From Novosphingobium sp. (GTDB lineage Bacteria; Pseudomonadota; Alphaproteobacteria; Sphingomonadales; Sphingomonadaceae): a stretch of 8,527 nt of DNA. The translations under genes and the position numbers were made by a program. The stretch is taken from contig JADYXV010000116.1 in the NCBI GenBank assembly GCA_020853995.1, forward strand, positions 1-8,527. The letters are read 5' to 3'. The notes beneath the pieces were generated by a model. It was not told where the DNA came from. It worked only from the letters and a program-made list of their open reading frames with translations, and did not search any database. Positions 5,702-8,527 of the stretch are shown one piece after another (position 1 is the stretch's first letter; the number at the start of each line of letters is the position of its first letter).

Positions 5702-6882
5702 TCGAGGTCTTCGATGAGGTCATCGGGGTCTTCCAGCCCCACGTTCAGGCGCAGCATGCCTTCGCCAACGCCCATATCGGCGCGGGTTTCAGGACCAACG
5801 CCATAATGGGTGGTGGACGCCGGATGGCACATCAGGCTGCGTGAATCACCGATGTTGTTTGAAATATCAATGAGTTCCAGCGCGTCGAGCAACGCGTGCG
5901 CCTGTTCCAGCCCGCCATCCAGATGGAACGACAGGATCGTACCACCTGCCTTCATCTGCTTTTTGGCCAGATCAAACTGCGGATGGCTGGGCAGCCACGG
6001 ATAGAGCAAGCGCGGCACGCGTGGTTCGATGAAGCTTGCCACCTTCATGGCATTTTCGCTCTGCCGGTGAATGCGCAAGTCGAGCGTTTCCAGCCCCTTG
6101 AGCACGACCCATGCGTTGAACGCGGCGATGTTCGGTCCGGTGTTGCGCTGGAATGGCAGCAACACGTTGTTGATGAACTCTGCCGATCCGCAAACGGCGC
6201 CTGCCATCACGCGGCCTTGTCCGTCCATCATCTTGGTGGCGGAATAGGCGACGACATCTGCGCCGAAATCCATCGGGCGTTGCAGCGCTGCGGTGGCAAA
6301 GGCGTTATCGACCACGGTGGTGATGCCGTGGCGCTTGGCCAGTGCGCAGACAAATTCCAGATCGACAATGTCCATCGTCGGGTTGGCGGGGCTTTCAAAG
6401 AAGAACACTTTGGTATTGGGGCGGATTGCCGCCTCCCACGCTGCATTGTCAGATGCATCGATGGTGGTGCCTTCGATGCCGAAGCGTGGCAACAGGTTGT
6501 CTACCAGCCAGCGGCATGAGCCGAACGCAGCCTTGGCCGCGACGATGTGATCGCCTGCGGAAAGCTGGCACAACAAGGCGGTGGTCATCGCGGCCATGCC
6601 GGTAGCCTGCGTCCGGCAAGCTTCTGCGCCTTCCATCAGCGCGATGCGTTCTTCCAGCATCTGCACCGTCGGGTTTTGCAGGCGGGAATAGGTCATACCG
6701 TCAGCTTCACCGGCAAAGCGCGCGGCAACGGTAGCGGCATTATCGTAAGCAAAGCCTGATGTCAGAAACAGGGCTTCGGACGTTTCCCCCATTTCGGAGC
6801 GCCACGTGCCGCCACGAATGGCTTGCGTTGCGGGGCGCCAATTGCGGGTGATCGAGCGGTCCTGGCCAGTGGTGCGTTTCAT
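5674..6882 (-). CDS. metZ: O-succinylhomoserine sulfhydrylase
   Basis: A 402-residue PLP enzyme of the Cys/Met metabolism family (cystathionine gamma-synthase fold). It condenses O-succinylhomoserine with sulfide to homocysteine, the direct sulfhydrylation route to methionine in many alphaproteobacteria and pseudomonads. Visible residues are SRLQNPT (66-72), the cofactor-binding stretch ATGMAAM (93-99), ESPANPT (163-169), Asp192 in VVDNAFAT (pairs with the pyridine nitrogen) and Lys217 in YSATKMMDGQGR (Schiff base). GDSRSLMCHPASTTH and LRLNVGLEDPDDLIEDL near the C-terminus are typical of this subfamily. Similar enzymes use O-acetylhomoserine or are gamma-synthases; the overall look is MetZ. 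ATG 6882 is chosen, with AAGGCAGGG just upstream; an alternative start 36 bases earlier adds an unconserved extension. I see no recognisable SAM riboswitch in the 83-bp gap to the divergent gene. Confidence 0.94.
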   Translation of the reverse strand: MKRTTGQDRSITRNWRPATQAIRGGTWRSEMGETSEALFLTSGFAYDNAATVAARFAGEADGMTYSRLQNPTVQMLEERIALMEGAEACRTQATGMAAMTTALLCQLSAGDHIVAAKAAFGSCRWLVDNLLPRFGIEGTTIDASDNAAWEAAIRPNTKVFFFESPANPTMDIVDLEFVCALAKRHGITTVVDNAFATAALQRPMDFGADVVAYSATKMMDGQGRVMAGAVCGSAEFINNVLLPFQRNTGPNIAAFNAWVVLKGLETLDLRIHRQSENAMKVASFIEPRVPRLLYPWLPSHPQFDLAKKQMKAGGTILSFHLDGGLEQAHALLDALELIDISNNIGDSRSLMCHPASTTHYGVGPETRADMGVGEGMLRLNVGLEDPDDLIEDLDQALRKAGL

Positions 6883-6965
6883 AAGCCCTGCCTTAGTTTC
6901 CCGAAGGTTGACACGCAAGCGGCGGGATTGCGCACTTTGTGCCCTCCGCCTATTCGTGCGCGGGC

Positions 6966-8300
6966 ATGACCGCCTTCACGCTCGCCCGTATCGACCATTC
7001 CCGCCATGATCAGCGCGATCCTGCGCGATGGTGCGCGATCATTGCTGCTGCGTTTTTCCTGCTGGTGATGCACCGGCTTGGCATTCCGTCGCGGCCGATG
7101 TTCGATGAAATCCACTATCTGCCCGCTGCGCGCCGGTTGATTGACCTTTCCTCGCGGCTCAATCCCGAACACCCTCTTGTCGGCAAGCAATTGATTGCGT
7201 GGTCGATGCAGGTGTTCGGTGACAATCCGATGGGCTGGCGAGTCCCCTCGGCACTGTTGGGCAGCATCGGGCTGTGGGCCATGATGCGGGCGATCTGGTG
7301 GGCCAGCCTGTCGCGCACCGCAACGGTTCTGTTCGGGCTTCTGCTCGCGACGGACTTCATCTGGTTCATGATGTCGCGCATTGCTCTGCTGGATATGGCC
7401 ATGGCCGGGTTCATGGCGCTGGCGATGTGGCAATGGGCGCTGGCGTGGCGCAATCCTTTGGGCAGAGTCTGGGCGGCCAGACTTCACCTGATGTTGACGG
7501 GCTTGTTCCTTGGCATTTCGCTTGGCGGCAAATGGAACGGTGCGCTGCTGGTGCCGCTGCCGGGGCTGCTGTTTGCGCTGAACCGTTGGGAAGCATTGAA
7601 GGGCCGGCGGACAGGCCTGCTCTGGGCCTCGTCAGGGGCGGGGCCGGTGCCCGGCGTTTCGTTGATCGAGGCGGCGGTTTGGCTGGGTGTGGTGCCGGTG
7701 CTGGCCTATTTCGCCACGTTCCTGCCTGCGTTTTATTACAAGGTCGATCCGCTGACAGTGGACCGTTTGATTTCCTGGCAGGAGTACATGCTCCAGCTTC
7801 AGGACAGCGTGAAGAAGCCGCACAATTACATGAGCCAGTGGTGGCAGTGGGTACTGAACATCCGCCCGATCTGGTTTCTTTATGAAAACACCAATGGCGC
7901 GCAACGCGGCGTGCTGATGTTGGGCAATCCGTTCACGATGCTGGCGGGATTACCGGCGCTGGGGTTCTGCTTGTGGGATGGCGTAAAGCGCCGCGAAGGG
8001 CAGACAGACCGGCTGCGCTTGCTTGTTGTGGCATCCTACATCCTGCTCGTCGGCTTTTGGGCGATCAACGGCAAGCCGGTGCAGTTCTACTACCACTACA
8101 TGCTCGCCAGTTGCTTCCTGATCGCGGCTTTGGCGCTGGTACTGGCCGAATGGTGGGACTTGGGGCTGCGCTGGCCAGCAAAGGTTACGCTGGTGCTGGC
8201 CTTCGGCATTGCCATCGGGTTCTACCCGATCATTTCAGCCGCCGAGCTGCCGAGGAAGAATTCGTTCCTGGATTACACTTGGCTGGATAGCTGGAAGTAG
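6966..8300 (+). CDS. PMT-family (GT39) protein O-mannosyltransferase-like glycosyltransferase
   Basis: A 444-residue polytopic membrane protein of the dolichyl/polyprenyl-phosphate-mannose: protein mannosyltransferase family (GT-C fold). Bacterial members transfer mannose from polyprenyl-phosphate-mannose to exported proteins. Key marks are the catalytic acidic pair DE in FDEIHYLPAARRL (Asp47-Glu48), EHPLVGK (68-74), GWRVPS (90-95), SRIALLD (137-143), the large second-loop region with HNYMSQWWQWVLNIRPIWF, and YYHYML near the C-terminus. About ten hydrophobic segments are visible from 22 on. The MIR domains of yeast enzymes are absent, as is usual for bacterial PMTs. ATG 6966 is chosen over GTG 6939; neither has a good Shine-Dalgarno. 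It is divergent from metZ with an 83-bp shared promoter region. No polyprenyl-phosphate-mannose synthase gene is nearby. Confidence 0.88.
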   Translation: MTAFTLARIDHSRHDQRDPARWCAIIAAAFFLLVMHRLGIPSRPMFDEIHYLPAARRLIDLSSRLNPEHPLVGKQLIAWSMQVFGDNPMGWRVPSALLGSIGLWAMMRAIWWASLSRTATVLFGLLLATDFIWFMMSRIALLDMAMAGFMALAMWQWALAWRNPLGRVWAARLHLMLTGLFLGISLGGKWNGALLVPLPGLLFALNRWEALKGRRTGLLWASSGAGPVPGVSLIEAAVWLGVVPVLAYFATFLPAFYYKVDPLTVDRLISWQEYMLQLQDSVKKPHNYMSQWWQWVLNIRPIWFLYENTNGAQRGVLMLGNPFTMLAGLPALGFCLWDGVKRREGQTDRLRLLVVASYILLVGFWAINGKPVQFYYHYMLASCFLIAALALVLAEWWDLGLRWPAKVTLVLAFGIAIGFYPIISAAELPRKNSFLDYTWLDSWK

Positions 8301-8344
8301 CCTAATACGAGTGTCAGCCCTTTCGGCAACACAGACCCCCAGCC

Positions 8345-8428
8345 CGTCATCCCGGATTTGATCCGGGGTCCATCCCTCTACCAGCACCGTCGGTTGGAAC
8401 GGAGAGATGGACCCTGAAACAAGTTCAG
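8345..8428 (+). repeat. Compound REP-like palindromic element, truncated on the right
   Basis: Three inverted repeats lie in series: CCCGGAT/ATCCGGG (8351-8357, 8361-8367), GGTCCATC/GATGGACC (8367-8374, 8406-8413) and CTGAA/TTCAG (8414-8418, 8424-8428). The first 27 bases match the inverted complement of 36-62 at 24 positions. The third palindrome should continue on the right with GGGT to mirror ACCC (8411-8414), but the sequence switches to CGACTG. The element is therefore broken at about 8428/8429, next to the insertion sequence end. Confidence 0.7.
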
Positions 8429-8527
8429 CGACTGTCTTTGTGGTCAAGTGCTTTGCCATGTTTTTTGGGTCCTGATGATGGCGTTGCAGGTGATGAGGAG
8501 TTTTCGTGCGACGGCGATGAGCGCGAC
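8429..8527 (-). mobile_element. End of an IS110-family insertion sequence (partial)
   Basis: This begins where palindrome symmetry is lost and contains the C-terminal end of an IS110-like transposase reading in from the right edge. Only about 15 bp of non-coding DNA separate the transposase stop from the palindrome junction. There is no obvious terminal inverted repeat, as expected for IS110. The exact boundary is inferred. Confidence 0.55.
8444..8527 (-). CDS. IS110-family transposase, C-terminal fragment (runs off window)
   Basis: The 27 visible residues read VALIAVARKLLITC then NAIIRTQKTWQST and stop at TGA (8444-8446). The pattern A-L-(x)-A-V-A-R-K-L-L-I-(x)-(x)-N-A-(I/M)-(I/L)-R plus a terminal TW is typical of the end of IS110/IS116/IS902 (Transposase_20) proteins, which are RuvC-like DEDD plus serine transposases guided by a bridge RNA. 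The catalytic domains lie outside the window. The call rests on a short stretch, but no other family I know ends this way. Confidence 0.7.
   Translation of the reverse strand, partial: VALIAVARKLLITCNAIIRTQKTWQST

Noticed and set aside
6883..6965. SAM riboswitch upstream of metZ
   Set aside because: Position would suit one, but I could not find the conserved cores of SAM-II, SAM-V or SAM/SAH riboswitches in the 83-bp gap. A covariance-model search would be decisive.

Overview
The window looks like chromosomal DNA of a GC-rich alphaproteobacterium, most likely a sphingomonad (Novosphingobium/Sphingobium type). This rests on protein family flavour (O-succinylhomoserine sulfhydrylase MetZ, group II BCAT, TlyA, TspO, an alphaproteobacterial UbiK) and on dispersed palindromes of the CCCGGA-n-TCCGGG type that are common in that group. 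Genus assignment is inference; no rRNA or marker gene is present.

Layout. The left edge (1-471) holds one palindromic repeat and a broken single-domain GIY-YIG nuclease gene. Next comes a minus-strand block, 494-3558, read right to left: a proline-rich lipoprotein, a 410-base gap with a structured leader-like element, branched-chain aminotransferase ilvE, then a short-chain dehydrogenase of the HSD17B4/multifunctional-enzyme type. Divergent from the lipoprotein, only 25 bp away, a plus-strand block 3584-5701 encodes the TlyA rRNA methyltransferase, a TspO membrane protein, the UbiK ubiquinone-biosynthesis accessory factor and a small unrecognised conserved-looking protein. The last of these converges on and overlaps metZ (minus, 5674-6882). 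Divergent from metZ is a PMT-type protein mannosyltransferase (plus, 6966-8300). The right edge carries a compound palindromic repeat cut short by the end of an IS110-family insertion sequence that runs off the window.

How the parts relate. Most genes are housekeeping: branched-chain amino acid and methionine synthesis, acyl-CoA/lipid oxidoreduction, rRNA modification, ubiquinone synthesis, tetrapyrrole/stress-linked membrane protein, protein glycosylation. They do not form one obvious pathway. The accessory material sits at the two edges (palindromes, degenerate GIY-YIG gene, IS110 end). I see no complete new multi-gene system here. The best leads are the IS110 element whose end falls exactly inside a REP-like palindrome, and the leader-like element upstream of ilvE with a ribosome binding site complementary to 15 nt of the 16S rRNA tail.
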